Of a DNA stretch of 64,000 bases, positions 47,311 to 57,995 are shown one piece after another. The stretch is from Isoetes taiwanensis (Eukaryota; Streptophyta; Lycopodiopsida; Isoetales; Isoetaceae): the NCBI GenBank assembly GCA_021234155.1, contig JAJEKV010000025.1, positions 4,243,773-4,307,772 of the forward strand, written 5' to 3'. The position numbers and the translations under genes were made by a program. Below the pieces are notes generated by a model. It was not told the origin of the DNA. It made no database searches and saw only the letters and a program-made list of their open reading frames with translations. Each line of letters opens with the position of its first letter. Position 1 is the stretch's first letter.

Positions 47311-49995
47311 TTTGGCTCGAGTCCATCACAAAATCTACATGAGGTGCCTATGTTATGCATTCTTGCTCCCCATTGCCGAGATATGTGTCAATAAGAGCGA
47401 CATGCATAACATAACCCCATGCCAACTTTGCAATTGAAACCAAGGTTCTTAAGTATGTATTTCAGCATAATGTGAAGACGGTATATACATGACAGCAATA
47501 GAACATAATTCCTACCAGAAATAGTGGACTTACTTGATATTAGATAGATCCATAGTGGTATGTTGTACTGGAGCAATAGATGGAACTAGAAAAACAAGCT
47601 GGAGGATGGCTGATATGAATTCACACTGCGCCTTGAAGAACTGGGAGTCGCTGAGAACTGAACCTGGGATTTCTGTGAGTGCCAAGAAGAAAGCGCCTGA
47701 CAGCATGCATGCGCCTTGCAAAGTTTCTACCTAGGCGCCTGAGAAAAGACGCTTATACTTTATCGAAGCGCAAAATTTAAACGCAACGAAGGTGCCGATT
47801 TGTAAGCTAACCGCCGCACGAAAACGCCATGGTCGCACCATGGTCGCCTTAAGAGGGAGAACGACGATAAAGACAAAGCTTTAAATGCAAAGTACAATTT
47901 TAAAATAAGTGGACGATTCAAATTTGCACAGGTGGCAGTCAAATTTCAAATTACGGGCGGGAATTTTGAATTTTATGTTAAAATTTGCACAGGTGGCAAA
48001 TTCAAGTTTCAAATTACGGGCGGGATTTTTTAAATTTTATGTTCTAATTTGAGCGGGCGGGTGGAAGGGCGGGAAATATAGGAATTTGAAAGTTCAAATT
48101 TGGGCGGGTATGGGCGACCGGACCGCCACGGGCATGGGCGGCATAAATGGTCAAGGGTATGGGCGCTGAACCGCCAGGGTATTTTTTCCAAAGTCGGTAT
48201 TAGTTGGCAAGTAGAAAGAGGAGCGGGGCTTACTTGGCATCCACATGGGAAAATTTCATAGGACATGTTTGTGCATTCATTGCAACCACATTAATGGCCC
48301 GCATTTTTTCAAAAATCGTATCGCCTGGACCAAAATAATGGCTACTTTTTTCCCCATCGTGCACATGCCCACATGCACCAACCACCTTATCAAATTTTGG
48401 CACCAAGATTTCCATTGTTCACATTAAGCCGCTACACGTGCATCCTCTCTGCCTTCACTCTTCATTTGGAATCAAGTCTCCAATAATGTACGTGTTTTTG
48501 CCCCATTTACGAACAACTCAAGGTCAAAAGTAGGAGGTTATGTCTCCAAAGGTTCATGGGTGAGTATGTTATAGCATTGATGAGGGCGAGCATAGAGTTA
48601 GCGACAACGACGAAGGCGATGTGGACAAGCAAACGTATGTTACATGCCATGTTTTTATCACCCAAATTTTCATTCTCAAGTTTTCCTACTTTTCACTCTT
48701 CCCATTCATCATTATTGCTCCCCGCCATTCATTCTTACAATTCAACGACCGTCCGTATCTCTAATTGCATCCATCATTGCTCCTAGTACTCCTACACTTT
48801 AGTCTGCTTGAGTTCATCACTTACAAAACAATAAAGACATGACGGTGGAAGGATATCTATCCATAGGCTCGTGGGTGAGAATGCTATCCTTAACTAAGGG
48901 TGACTATGGAGTTACATCGCCGGAGCGACATTCATACATAATGAATAGGTAGAACTATAGGGTTCAAAATAAATGCTATGGATAGTATATTGCAAAAAAA
49001 AAGGGAAGGGGGGGGAAGGGGATTTGAAGAGGAGGATATTTGCAAATTTGCACCCTCAATAATACATGGATCACACCATGCGAAAATGCATATGCACTTT
49101 GTAAATGTGTAGTGAGATTTCAAGTCATGTGATCCTTTTGCTTCCTTTTCCTTCCCTCTTCTTGATTTATATTCACCCACTGAATCAAATATTTTTCTTC
49201 GGGCTATATTTATCAGATGTCGGGGATTTGAGACTAGGGAAAAGCATTACTAGCATCGTTGTTGTTTAACATATGGACATAAGAGACATGCTTTTCCAAG
49301 ATATACATTCAGGGCAATGGGCATCTAGTTTTACGTTGTAAAGTTGTGGGAGCCGAGCTTGAAAGTCGTCCCATGACCTCTTTTAAGCGAATTGTGCAAG
49401 CCTCAAAGTTATGAGAATGGTGTCCTTGCAATGAATAAATGTTTGATAAGACGTGCATCCAGGGTTGTTGAAAAAATGAGTTACAAAATATTTGCTCCAT
49501 TAGAGGTGTTTACTAATGCCACGACACAAAATGCTCCAAAGACATATTGTATAAAATGTCGCTTTCGTGAGCCTTTGGATCAATTAACACAAAGTGTCAT
49601 ATATGGAAACATTGTTAGGTTTGATAAAATAACATAAAAATCTTATTTAATAAAGCTTTGGTTGTTGGTAAAGAGATGGCTTATTGATTAAGTGTTTGTA
49701 TTTTGCTTTGGGACCCTCTTTGAAAAAGTTTAGTTCATAAAACATAATATAACTTGGAATGATACACATTTTATATGCAAATGGGAGACTATTGATGAGG
49801 GACTTGGTGTTATTATCTATTGACAACAAACAAGAAAGTGGATCACACCATGCGAATTTAGTATATTCCAACCCTTTAGCTTATATAAAATTCGCTTGGT
49901 GTGATCTTTTTGGAAAAAGATGACTTCCTATAGTAAAATTACTTTGATTATCTTTTAATAAAAGAAATATATATGTGTCTTATTTGAAGTTAAGT
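47311..49995. other. unit A middle part, mostly non-coding
   Basis: Contains a direct repeat of about 62 bp with TTTGCACAGGTGGCA and TTTCAAATTACGGGCGGGA (47917-48045). It also has a GGGCGGG-rich patch and scattered open frames (for example 49392-49637 on the plus strand) that I do not recognise. ATCACACCATGCGAA words occur near 49070 and 49840. The copy B equivalent is 57996-60498. Confidence 0.5.
49834..49905. repeat. inverted repeat GGATCACACCATGCGAATTT / AAATTCGC...GTGTGATC
   Basis: The left arm GATCACACCATGCGAATTT and right arm AAATTCGCTTGGTGTGATC pair with two mismatches across a spacer of about 30 bp. In copy B (60368-60410) the spacer is mostly deleted. It looks like a tiny fold-back element. 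Related single words occur at 49063, 51843 and 51872. Confidence 0.6.
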
Positions 49996-50115
49996 AGAAT
50001 AGAATAGAATTGTTTTTATCGTCCACGGAGACCAATCGGCCTATGGGACCCAATACAAAAAGCGCAGCAGTCACATTACTGCCCGGATTAAACCCCCCTC
50101 CTCCCCCCGAAGGTG
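49996..50115 (-). mobile_element. LINE-A-type 3-prime end, copy A
   Basis: On the minus strand it reads TTGGTCTCCGTGGACGATAA, AAACA and then ATTCT units. Upstream is TTTAATCCGGGCAGTAATG and a Cys-rich-looking GGGG stretch, homologous to 22975-23077. Only about 115 bp of the LINE are present. It is a diverged subfamily of LINE-A. Confidence 0.85.
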
Positions 50116-50231
50116 TGGATATGTGACGTGCTCATTTATTGATAAAGTGTTTGCTTTTTGAAAAGGGCTAATAATTTTATGTACTACTAGAGTTGGTAAA
50201 GTATTTTAGATGCAAATAGCAGTCAAAGAGA

Positions 50232-50471
50232 ATGAAGGTGGATTCTGTGCAAGAGAAGACCTACTTAAAAAATAAACATGTGGACTATGTAGTCAAACGT
50301 GAAGATAGCACATACATAGTATCCATTAAGGACGAAAGCGATTATCCTGATTTCATCCACATGGAAAGGATAAGAGGATTCATACCTTGCAACCACTTGT
50401 TGTACATATACAATCAAGTGCTTGGAATCGATCCAGTTTTAGGTTGGTTTACAGTTGCAGAACAGTTGTGA
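50232..50471 (+). pseudogene. SWIM zinc-finger fragment of a MULE/FAR1-type transposase, copy A
   Basis: SWIM fingers (C-x-C-xn-C-x-H) lie at the C-terminus of MULE and FAR1-type transposases and help DNA binding. The frame reads YVVKREDSTYIVSIKDESDY, PDFIHMERIRGFIPCNHLLY and IYNQVLGIDPVLG. The C-x-H of the finger is present (PCNHLL). The first Cys pair is replaced by SDY, each one base away from a Cys codon. The frame is short (79 residues) and has no upstream transposase core, so this is a relic. Confidence 0.45.
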
Positions 50472-51121
50472 TGTAAGTTGGCTGAGTTTATAAATATCAT
50501 ATTATGATTTCTTTCAATGAATTGTAATGACCATGTGAATTAATTTAACAATTACAAAGACTTGTGTCATTTTCTGTGCAGCATTTTATGTACTTTAAAC
50601 ATTCTGGTTGTTTTAGGTAATCTTTAATACATACATGTCCATGTCCTTCTGGTACAACAAACAACCAATCATAAAATTGCATATTTCCATACAATTCACA
50701 TCCATTCATAAAATTTATACAATTGCCTACATTCATCCAATTCAGCTCTATTCACACAATTGCCTACACTAGCTGCCCTTGTCATATACACAAATCCTAT
50801 AAGCACCAAAACATGTACAGTAAAAAAACAAGTTAGGTATTCAAATGGAATTAGAAGCAAAAACTTTTTACATTCAAAACTTTTCGTGGCCGTATGGCTT
50901 TACATCAGAACATCATTTTGGAAATTTAAATGGCCGGAGGCTTCAACTATTCACAACAAAAAAGGCCGGAGGCTTGCAGTCATATGGTAAGAAAATAGCC
51001 CGGAGGCATGTACATTTCCTCGAAAAAGATAGAAGTTGGAGGCACGTTGGTATGAAGCTGGAGGCAAGCTGGAGGCGAAGAACAAGGGAAAAAATAAAAG
51101 GGTGCTCTGCCCTAACAAATT

Positions 51122-51517
51122 TCATTGATCTGCTTCACCATCTGCAAAACAAAAAAATAAGAAATAACCGTTAGTTGAATGCTTAAGAAAAGAAAGAAAA
51201 CATGCATGTACCATTTAGCAACGCCATGAACTCCTCGAATTGTGATTCGTCTTCATCTTCTTCATCATCTTTGGCTTCTTCTCCTTCGGTAGACCACTCA
51301 TTCTCACGAAGAACCTCCTTCCCGGCCTTCAAGAACACACCGGATGAACTCCTGCTCGAAATTTCCTCGATTCCTCATTCTCGATTCCTCATCGGAGGAA
51401 TCTAAGCATTCAAAGCAAGAACCGGGGCAGCGGAGGGAAGTGGGAGGAACACCTATTCCGCCCGTAATAGAAACCTCTTGGAGGACACCTTGGCTCTTCC
51501 CTAGCTGATCTCTTCAT
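51122..51517 (-). pseudogene. acidic Ser/Glu-rich small gene, copy A (broken)
   Basis: The counterpart of the two-exon frame in copy B at 61620-62034. The frame is disrupted by several small changes: four places read CTCGA where copy B reads CTCTGA (51345-51400), plus changes near 51410-51480. The splice donor and acceptor are retained. It is either a decayed paralogue or a consensus-error victim. Confidence 0.45.
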
Positions 51518-52822
51518 GGCGATGGACTAGCGAGGAATTGGGCGAAGGATCCTAGCGAAGATTGGGCTGAGAATGGGTGGAGAATGGAAGCCAAACTAGG
51601 CCGGAATAGATATAGGCCGGATTAGGCGTGAAAATCGTAGGGAATGATTCGAATTCAGTCCTATCAACCATCATTAAATGCCATTATGTGCATGTCTCGA
51701 ATTTGAGCCATGCATAATACCATAAATATCAATATCTTCCTTTTTTAACCTTATTCCTAAACCTATATGATTTGAGTTTAACCTGAAAATGAACACCCGA
51801 TATAATTCAAATTTAACATACTATTTAATACCAAGATGCTGCGTGGATCGCACGGCGCGAACTTCCATACTGCGTGGATCGCACGGCGCGAAATGAAGGT
51901 GTACAATTTGTATGCCCCAGCACAATTAAAAGCCGTGTGAGCGAACGTCCGTACTAACCTCGTTTTTTGAAATTTGCAGCGTGCATATGGAAATCGAAAA
52001 GTCCATTCTCCTACAATCTATGCTTTTATACATTAAGCAAATTCAAATTTCGGTAGGGGCGGGAAGCTTGTATTGGGATGAAGTAAAGATCCCAAGTAGC
52101 ACAATCGCAAATACTCGAAATGAAAGTCGATACAAAGCTTCAACCTACACATTCAAATTTTGAAATGTAGAAGGCGGGGAAGCTTGTATGGCCATGGCCT
52201 CTAAATGAAAATAGTGCAAGACAAGAATCGGTGACGCCGCATGCTGCTATCCCGACAAACCAAGAGACACCGTCATGAGTTGCGGTATGCTATAATGCAA
52301 GCGGCTTTTTAGAAGCGCCACGTGTTGCATCGGTCATCGACAACCAACGAATTAAATACATATGGCCATGAATGTGCGATCCCCTTATTCCTGAGAATAT
52401 TCCAAGCAAATCGTAATTATGAGAGTTTGGTATCCTAGGTGGCATGGAAAAAAAGGAGCGGAAATATGACGTGGAATGGCTGATAGGAGGCCATTTTGAG
52501 ACCCCAAATCCGCCCTAATGAGTTGGCCGCCTGTGGTACAGCAGACCGCCAGTGGCCAGAATTTCAAATCCCGAAGTAGTTAGTTAGGTCATTGTTTCTG
52601 GAGGACCTCATTTGCTTTTGTCGCAAGTTATTCCAGCTCTCAGCGCCTCGAACCTAGCTGCCAGCGCCTAGCGCCTAGCCGCCAACGCCTAGCGCCCAGC
52701 GCCTCGTGCAACCCTTTTTTGGCCTCTTTTTTCAGTGTTTTCTGGCGCCTAATCTCTAGAGTTCAGCGCCTCACCTCTTCGAGAAGGACACCAGTTTCTG
52801 GGCAAAAATCAAGGCGCTTAAA
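51518..52822. other. unit A, non-coding, with short repeats
   Basis: Contains the 30-bp direct repeat CTGCGTGGATCGCACGGCGC at 51839-51893 (two copies; copy B 62355-62405). Before 52720 is a stretch of GCGCCTAGCGCC-like words (52640-52705) that differs strongly between the copies. No gene is recognised. Confidence 0.5.
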
Positions 52823-52889
52823 ATGGAAATCGACAAATCTGGAGCTCTTCAGGCTGTGGAGACAGCGGTTAGCACCCTGCCAGGCACAG
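52823..52889 (+). other. possible first exon ending in a consensus donor, copy A
   Basis: An ATG in good context (AAAATGG) opens MEIDKSGALQAVETAVSTLP and the frame runs to CACAG|GTATGT, a strong plant splice donor. Copy B has the same structure at 63321-63387 with a few substitutions. Downstream lies a palindrome-rich tract and no further exon is visible in the window, so this is only a candidate. Confidence 0.25.
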
Positions 52890-52924
52890 GTATGTCATCT
52901 ACTAGCATGGTTTTTTGTTTGTTT

Positions 52925-53220
52925 GTTCCAAATGGCGCCACCGGCCATTTGGATGCCTGTTAGCTTACTTTAGGTAATCTTGTTGTTGGCAAATGGCGCC
53001 ATTTGGATGCCTGTTAGCTTACTTTAGGTAGTCTTGTTGTTGGCAAATGGCGCATTTGGATGCCTGTTAGCTTACTTTAGGTAGTCTTGTTGTTGGAAAA
53101 TGGCGCCATGGCGCCATTTGGATGCCTGTTAACTTACTTTAGTTCGTCTTGTTGTTGGCAAATGGCGCCATTTGGATGCCTGTTAGCTTACTTTAGGGAG
53201 TTTTGTTGTTGGCAAATGGC
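52925..53220 (+). repeat. 63-bp tandem repeat with palindromic junctions, copy A
   Basis: Five units, each TTTGGATGCCTGTTAGCTTA then CTTTAGGTAGTCTTGTTGTT and a junction GGCAAATGGCGCCATT or its longer palindromic form. The junction length varies from GGCGCA to the full double core. Copy B: 63430-63715. Confidence 0.9.
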
Positions 53221-53238
53221 GCCATGGCGCCATTTGCC
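53211..53238. repeat. 28-bp perfect palindrome
   Basis: The half-site is GGCAAATGGCGCCA, followed by its exact reverse complement. It contains GGCGCC twice and CCATGG in the centre. Shorter 22-24-bp versions of the same palindrome lie at 53098-53119, 53308-53331, 53399-53422 and 53658-53681. Confidence 0.98.
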
Positions 53239-53246
53239 AAAGTTTT

Positions 53247-53484
53247 GCTCGATTTGTCCTAATGGCAAATGGCTTAACCATAGTCGCCATTATAACCAGT
53301 TCATATGCAAATGGCGCCATGGCGCCATTTGTTTAGACTGCATCATAGATGGGTGTCAATAAGCCCAATGAATTTATCTTACTGGGCATTCTAGCAAGCA
53401 AATGGCGCCATGGCGCCATTTGATTGTGAACTGGTTATAGTGGCGACTATGGTCAAGCCATTTGCTAATTAGGACAAATCGAGC
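53247..53484. repeat. 85-bp inverted repeat with palindromes at both inner ends, copy A
   Basis: The left arm (53247-53331) begins GCTCGATTTGTCCTAAT. The right arm (53399-53484) ends with its complement, ATTAGGACAAATCGAGC. They match with few mismatches, and each inner end carries a full 24-bp palindrome. The loop is about 67 bp. In copy B the left arm (63730-63814) is intact and the right arm (63882-63968) has lost the GGCGCC core. Confidence 0.93.
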
Positions 53485-53503
53485 AACTTCATTGGGCAAA
53501 TGA

Positions 53504-53583
53504 GCCATTTGCTTGGTAGATTGCTTCTTATTGGGATGGGTCGTATTGAAACCCATGGATAAGCAATCTACCAAGCAAATGGC
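53504..53583. repeat. 23-bp inverted repeat, 34-bp spacer
   Basis: The arms GCCATTTGCTTGGTAGATTG (+CTT) and its exact complement pair perfectly. The same arm sequence forms the 60-bp palindrome 150 bp downstream. Confidence 0.95.
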
Positions 53584-53732
53584 CATTTGCTTATGAATTT
53601 CTTATTATTGTGTTTTTGTTCACCATGGCCTTTTGTTCAAACCAGACGAGAAGTAGGCAAATGGCGCCATGGCGCCATTTGCATTTGAGTCCAGTGCATA
53701 AACACTAATGGAAGCATTTGCATATGCATTAG

Positions 53733-53792
53733 CAATAAGAAGCAATCTACCAAGCAAATGGCGCCATTTGCTTGGTAGATTGCTTCTTATTG
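53733..53792. repeat. 60-bp perfect palindrome
   Basis: The half from 53733 (CAATAAGAAGCAATCTACCA, then AGCAAATGGC) is followed without spacer by its exact reverse complement to 53792. The centre is GGC|GCC at 53762/53763. It lies 159 bp before the junction between the two 10-kb copies. The matching part of copy B lies outside the window. Confidence 0.98.
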
Positions 53793-53950
53793 TGTTGCGT
53801 TCCTGTCAATAGAGCTAATGCATATGTGAATGCTTCCATGAGTATTTCACAACTCGTGGGTCGAGAAGGCCCAAGCGCTAGTGCATTCTCCTATTACGGG
53901 TCGCAGGTGCCTCTACCCAGTCAAAGCCACTCTCCTTCGAACCATCTTCC
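53793..53950. other. end of unit A, junction with unit B
   Basis: Unique-looking sequence with no palindrome, ending CCATCTTCC at the junction. A partial minus-strand palindromic arm is not present. The first bases of copy B (TCAAAGTGGT) follow at 53951. Because copy B is cut off by the window, it is unknown whether a third unit follows. Confidence 0.7.
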
Positions 53951-54174
53951 TCAAAGTGGTGGTTTATCTGAAACGGAGATCAGTTTTAACTAAATGTTGC
54001 AGACAAGAGATCATGAATGCTAAATTAAAAAAGCTCTATTGTGTAAAGAAGATGAATCATTCGTACCTTCTTAGTAGACTTGATTGAGGTATCAGCCTCT
54101 TCAGAGCCGATTAGGTGCATTGCAACCATTAACCTAACCTGGAAATAAAAAAAGAGGGGAATTACAAATCAAAA

Positions 54175-54434
<260 letters not shown>

Positions 54435-55424
54435 TAGGAGTTTGGTCGTTTATCCCCTTCCGTTTTCGTTTTCGCACAGTGTACAGTGTGCTATGCTATC
54501 ATAGCTCGTTTTTTTCTTGTTTTTTTTTTTCAAAGAGGATGGTGCAGGAAAGAGAAATTCGCCCAATTAATGAGGCCGATAATTGTGGTGGTATCATCGA
54601 GATACCTCCCTATATTCTTATGTCATGGCAATCCTAAGACGCTATGAACCACTTCCTAAGAGATTAACACAGGAGTTCATGATAGAATCTTTACCACAAG
54701 CAACTGATCGGCAAAATCCGAAATGCATAAAGCCAGCCAGGACCCGTTCCGACATTTTTCCGAAGCAATATTCCAATTATGAGTCTTAACTCCAGCGATT
54801 TAGCTACCAAAATAATCACTCTGGCGCTATGACGGCACATGTTGCCATGGCTATGATATGGAAATGTCAAAGGGAAGCTCCATCGCAAACTCTGGCGCTA
54901 TGATGGCACATGTTGCCATGGCTCCATCGCAAATCTGTAAGCAAAAGCCAGAAGACTAAAGAACAGCGAAAAAGGAACGGAGCAAATGATCTGCTACCTT
55001 AAGGGTTAACCCAAGGCTTCTAAAAGTTCGCCAAGATCGCCCAGGTTGCTAGCGCCATAGCCTCCACAGTTCGCCATATAGCTAAGAGGCCAGATGAACG
55101 ACTAACGAAAAATGGCACGTTAGAGACCCCCCCTTTTTCCCCTTAAATTTTTGCGCAATTTATAAAAAATACCTTTGTACTTTATTTTAATTATAAAAAT
55201 GCCTCTGTATTTCTTTAAACTATTGAAATGTCCCCACACTGAAATACTCGGCACAGCCACATACTTCTGGCCAGATAATAGATCTTCCTTTTGATATCCT
55301 TTTCAGCTGGTTGTTTCTTCCATCCATGCCACAGAAGTCTGCAAGAACGCTAAATGGTCCAACATTTGAGGGCTTCCATACGAATTGGGATAATGAAATT
55401 GCAACCAAATACAATGCCAAAAGC
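54435..55424. other. unit B, first part: no recognised gene
   Basis: Same content as 43977-44934, with small indels. An imperfect direct repeat with ACATGTTGCCATGGCT occurs at 54836-54925. Confidence 0.45.
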
Positions 55425-56290
55425 CCCAATTTTGCAAGACATGGGATCCCTCTATTCTGACACAAAAGGATCCCATCTTTTATGCCCGCCATGCCAACAT
55501 TGATAAGCTCATGTGTCATTTAGAAGACATGGAATTAAAGACATTTGAATGTAGACTATTTAGAAGACATGGGATTAAAGACATTGAGAGACATTTGAAT
55601 GTAGACTATATGAAGCTACCCCAATTTGCAAGACATGGGATCCCATGCCAAAAACCCCTATTTGCAAGACATGGGATCCCTCTATTTTGCCTCAAAGGAT
55701 CCCATCTTTTAAGCCCATCATGCCGACATTCATCGCTCATGGGTCATTTAGAAGACATGGGATTAAAGACATTAAAGGGACATTTGAATGTAGGCTATTT
55801 AGAAGACATCGGATTAAAGACATTGAGAGACATTTGAATGTAGACTATATGAAGCTACCCCAATTTGCAAGACATGGGATCCCATGCCAAAAATCCCAAT
55901 TTGCAAGACATGGGATCCCTCTATTCTCACCACAAAGGATCCCGCCTTCTATGCCCATCATGTTACACATTCATATCGGCTCATGGGTCATTTAAAAGAC
56001 ATGGGATTAAAGACATTAAAGAGACATTTGAATGTAGATTGTTTAGAAGACATGGGATTAAAGACATTGAGAGACATTTAAATGTAGACTATGTGAAGCT
56101 ACTGTTGTGAACATGACATTGAGAGACATTTGAATGTAGACTATGTGAAAATTGTTGAATGATTAACATGGGATTAAAGACATTGAGAGACATTTGAATG
56201 TAGACTATATGAAGCTACTGTTGTGAATTATAATATGACATTGAGAGACATTTGAATGTAGACTATGTGAAGCTACTGTTGTGAATGATA
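55425..56290 (+). repeat. tandem array of AAGACATGGGATTAAAGACA units, copy B
   Basis: Same unit vocabulary as 44935-45590 but about 200 bp longer, with one extra set of units around 55740-55870. The array length therefore changed after the duplication. Confidence 0.8.
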
Positions 56291-56916
56291 ACGTAATCAT
56301 AACTGTAAACACTAGTTATTGACTTGAGATATTGAATGTCCACATGAGACCTATACACTATATCAAGTGAACCAACCAATTAACCTCAATCATCCATAAA
56401 CAATAACACATCTTAATATATCACATGACTCCTTGTGCAAATTTCATAAAACATGTGCCCACCATATGCACAACACTCATAGTTCGTTAACCCCAAACAA
56501 CAAAAAAGGAAGAAAAAAAAAAACGGTTGTTCTTAATGTTCATTCCACTAGCCACATCGTCATAAAGCTTGAGCATCCATAAAGCATGTGCCCAATGAGC
56601 CTAAATGTCTTAAATCTATGTCGTATACATTGTATACATTAATGACTATTGGGTACAATAAAACTAGCCTTCAAAGCACAACTATTCAAGATACTTTTAA
56701 TAGACTATTACTAGTTATTGTATGCAAGAAACTATCTCATAAACTATAGCTAGTTTTAAGAATCCATTATAGTTCCAATAACCAACATGGATAACCATGT
56801 CATAAATCCAACAAACCACTATGATATGTGGTTTTCTTCCACCAAATAAATTCATGCATAAAAAACCACATATATCATGGTTTTTAGACAGTTTAATACC
56901 AGTTTGATATAATAGT

Positions 56917-57340
56917 TCATTTTTGGGCTCCTTGTGTCATATTTTGGTTCCCCGTTGGATCTATTATGTTACCCACTGAAAGCCCGACCTTTGATACACC
57001 CAAGAACTCATCGTCTATAGCATCCTGAGGATCACTAAAGACTATATTCGCCTCCGAATATTTAGATCCAATGCAGGAGTGAAGAATGTAGCATGGCAAA
57101 CCAAGTAGATCTGTTCTGGAGTAGTAGACTGTCTCATCTTCAGGCTTAAACAACCTGAGACCAAGACGGGCACCTAGATTCTCATGACCTCCAATCTCCT
57201 CTACTATCTCGTCTTCTTCATTTGTTGCTGTGTTGCTTGGTTCACCACGGTGGAGCGATGAAACCGATGTCCGGGCTACTAATGGATGGTGGACTACTAG
57301 ATGAATCCTCTTACCAAGAGGGCAAATTGAGGATGTTGAA
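56917..57340 (-). pseudogene. unrecognised gene fragment, copy B
   Basis: Homologue of 46240-46720. Here the C-terminal part is open (57153-56917) with DLLGLPCYILHSCIGSKYSE, FSDPQDAIDDEFLGVSKVGL and NIIDPTGNQNMTQGAQK. The upstream Ser-rich part is shifted out of frame. The two copies are broken in different places, so the parent gene was intact when the unit was duplicated, or sequencing errors affect both. Confidence 0.35.
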
Positions 57341-57657
57341 GACGATCTTCACTTGAGGGGCACTCAACATGTTTTACATCCCCTTAGGCCCCGAATGAAT
57401 GTGCCTAATTTGCTTCACCAATGTTATCTGCCCCTCAGGGACCGAAGTTCGTCGATGGGATCACGGACTCCGTGACCTCAATTGCTACATTTAAAGGATC
57501 TATTTCCTTGTCATGAAGAGTGGTTCTATTCAAAATATGGCCCCAGGCAACAATTGTCCTTCCGGCGAATAGGTTGTACAGGGGAAAATTGAACCTGTTT
57601 CAATCAAGCAAGGTGACACTTTTTAGAACATATGAATTAGACGAAAAACAAGCAAAA

Positions 57658-57995
57658 GTGGCGCCATTTAGTACAAAAAAATAAATTTTGGTGTAAATTT
57701 GGAGCCAAATGGCGCCATGACGCCATTTGGTCGAAATGGTGAACACTTGGATCAAATGGCGCCATGGCGCCATTTTGTGCATGGCGCCATTTGGTTCCAA
57801 ATTTAAACCAAAATAAATTTTTTTGTACTAAATGGCTCAACTGTACACCTTGATGTACGTTGAAAAGAAATGGCGCCATGGCGCCATTTAGACCAATACA
57901 CCACTTTAGGGGTGAATTTGGAACAAAATGGCGCCCTGGCGCCAGTTGATCCAAGTTTTCAACATTTCAAATTAATGGCGCCATGGCGCGATTTG
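57658..57995. repeat. palindrome field 1, copy B
   Basis: The same field with better-preserved cores: perfect ATGGCGCCATGGCGCCAT at 57757-57774 and 57870-57887, and variants at 57712 and 57975. The outer arms (57669-57720 and 57779-57835) pair as a long imperfect inverted repeat. Confidence 0.85.

Larger units (their letters stand above)
43717..53950 (+). repeat. copy A of a 10.23-kb tandem duplication
   Basis: From 43717 (TCAAAGTGGTGGTTTATCTG) the sequence is repeated from 53951 onward, in the same order and orientation, to the end of the window. The end of copy A directly abuts the start of copy B. Copies are highly similar over long stretches but differ by many small indels. Before 43717 lies LINE-C, which is not present before copy B, so 43717 is a real junction. 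Confidence 0.95.

Noticed and set aside
43717-53950. The unit as a Helitron
   Set aside because: The start is TC, but the end is CCATCTTCC rather than a hairpin plus CTRR, and no Rep or helicase motif is visible.
57600-57954. Frames reading WRHGAIW or NGAMAPF repeatedly
   Set aside because: They are translations of the GGCGCC palindromes on both strands, with no coding signature.
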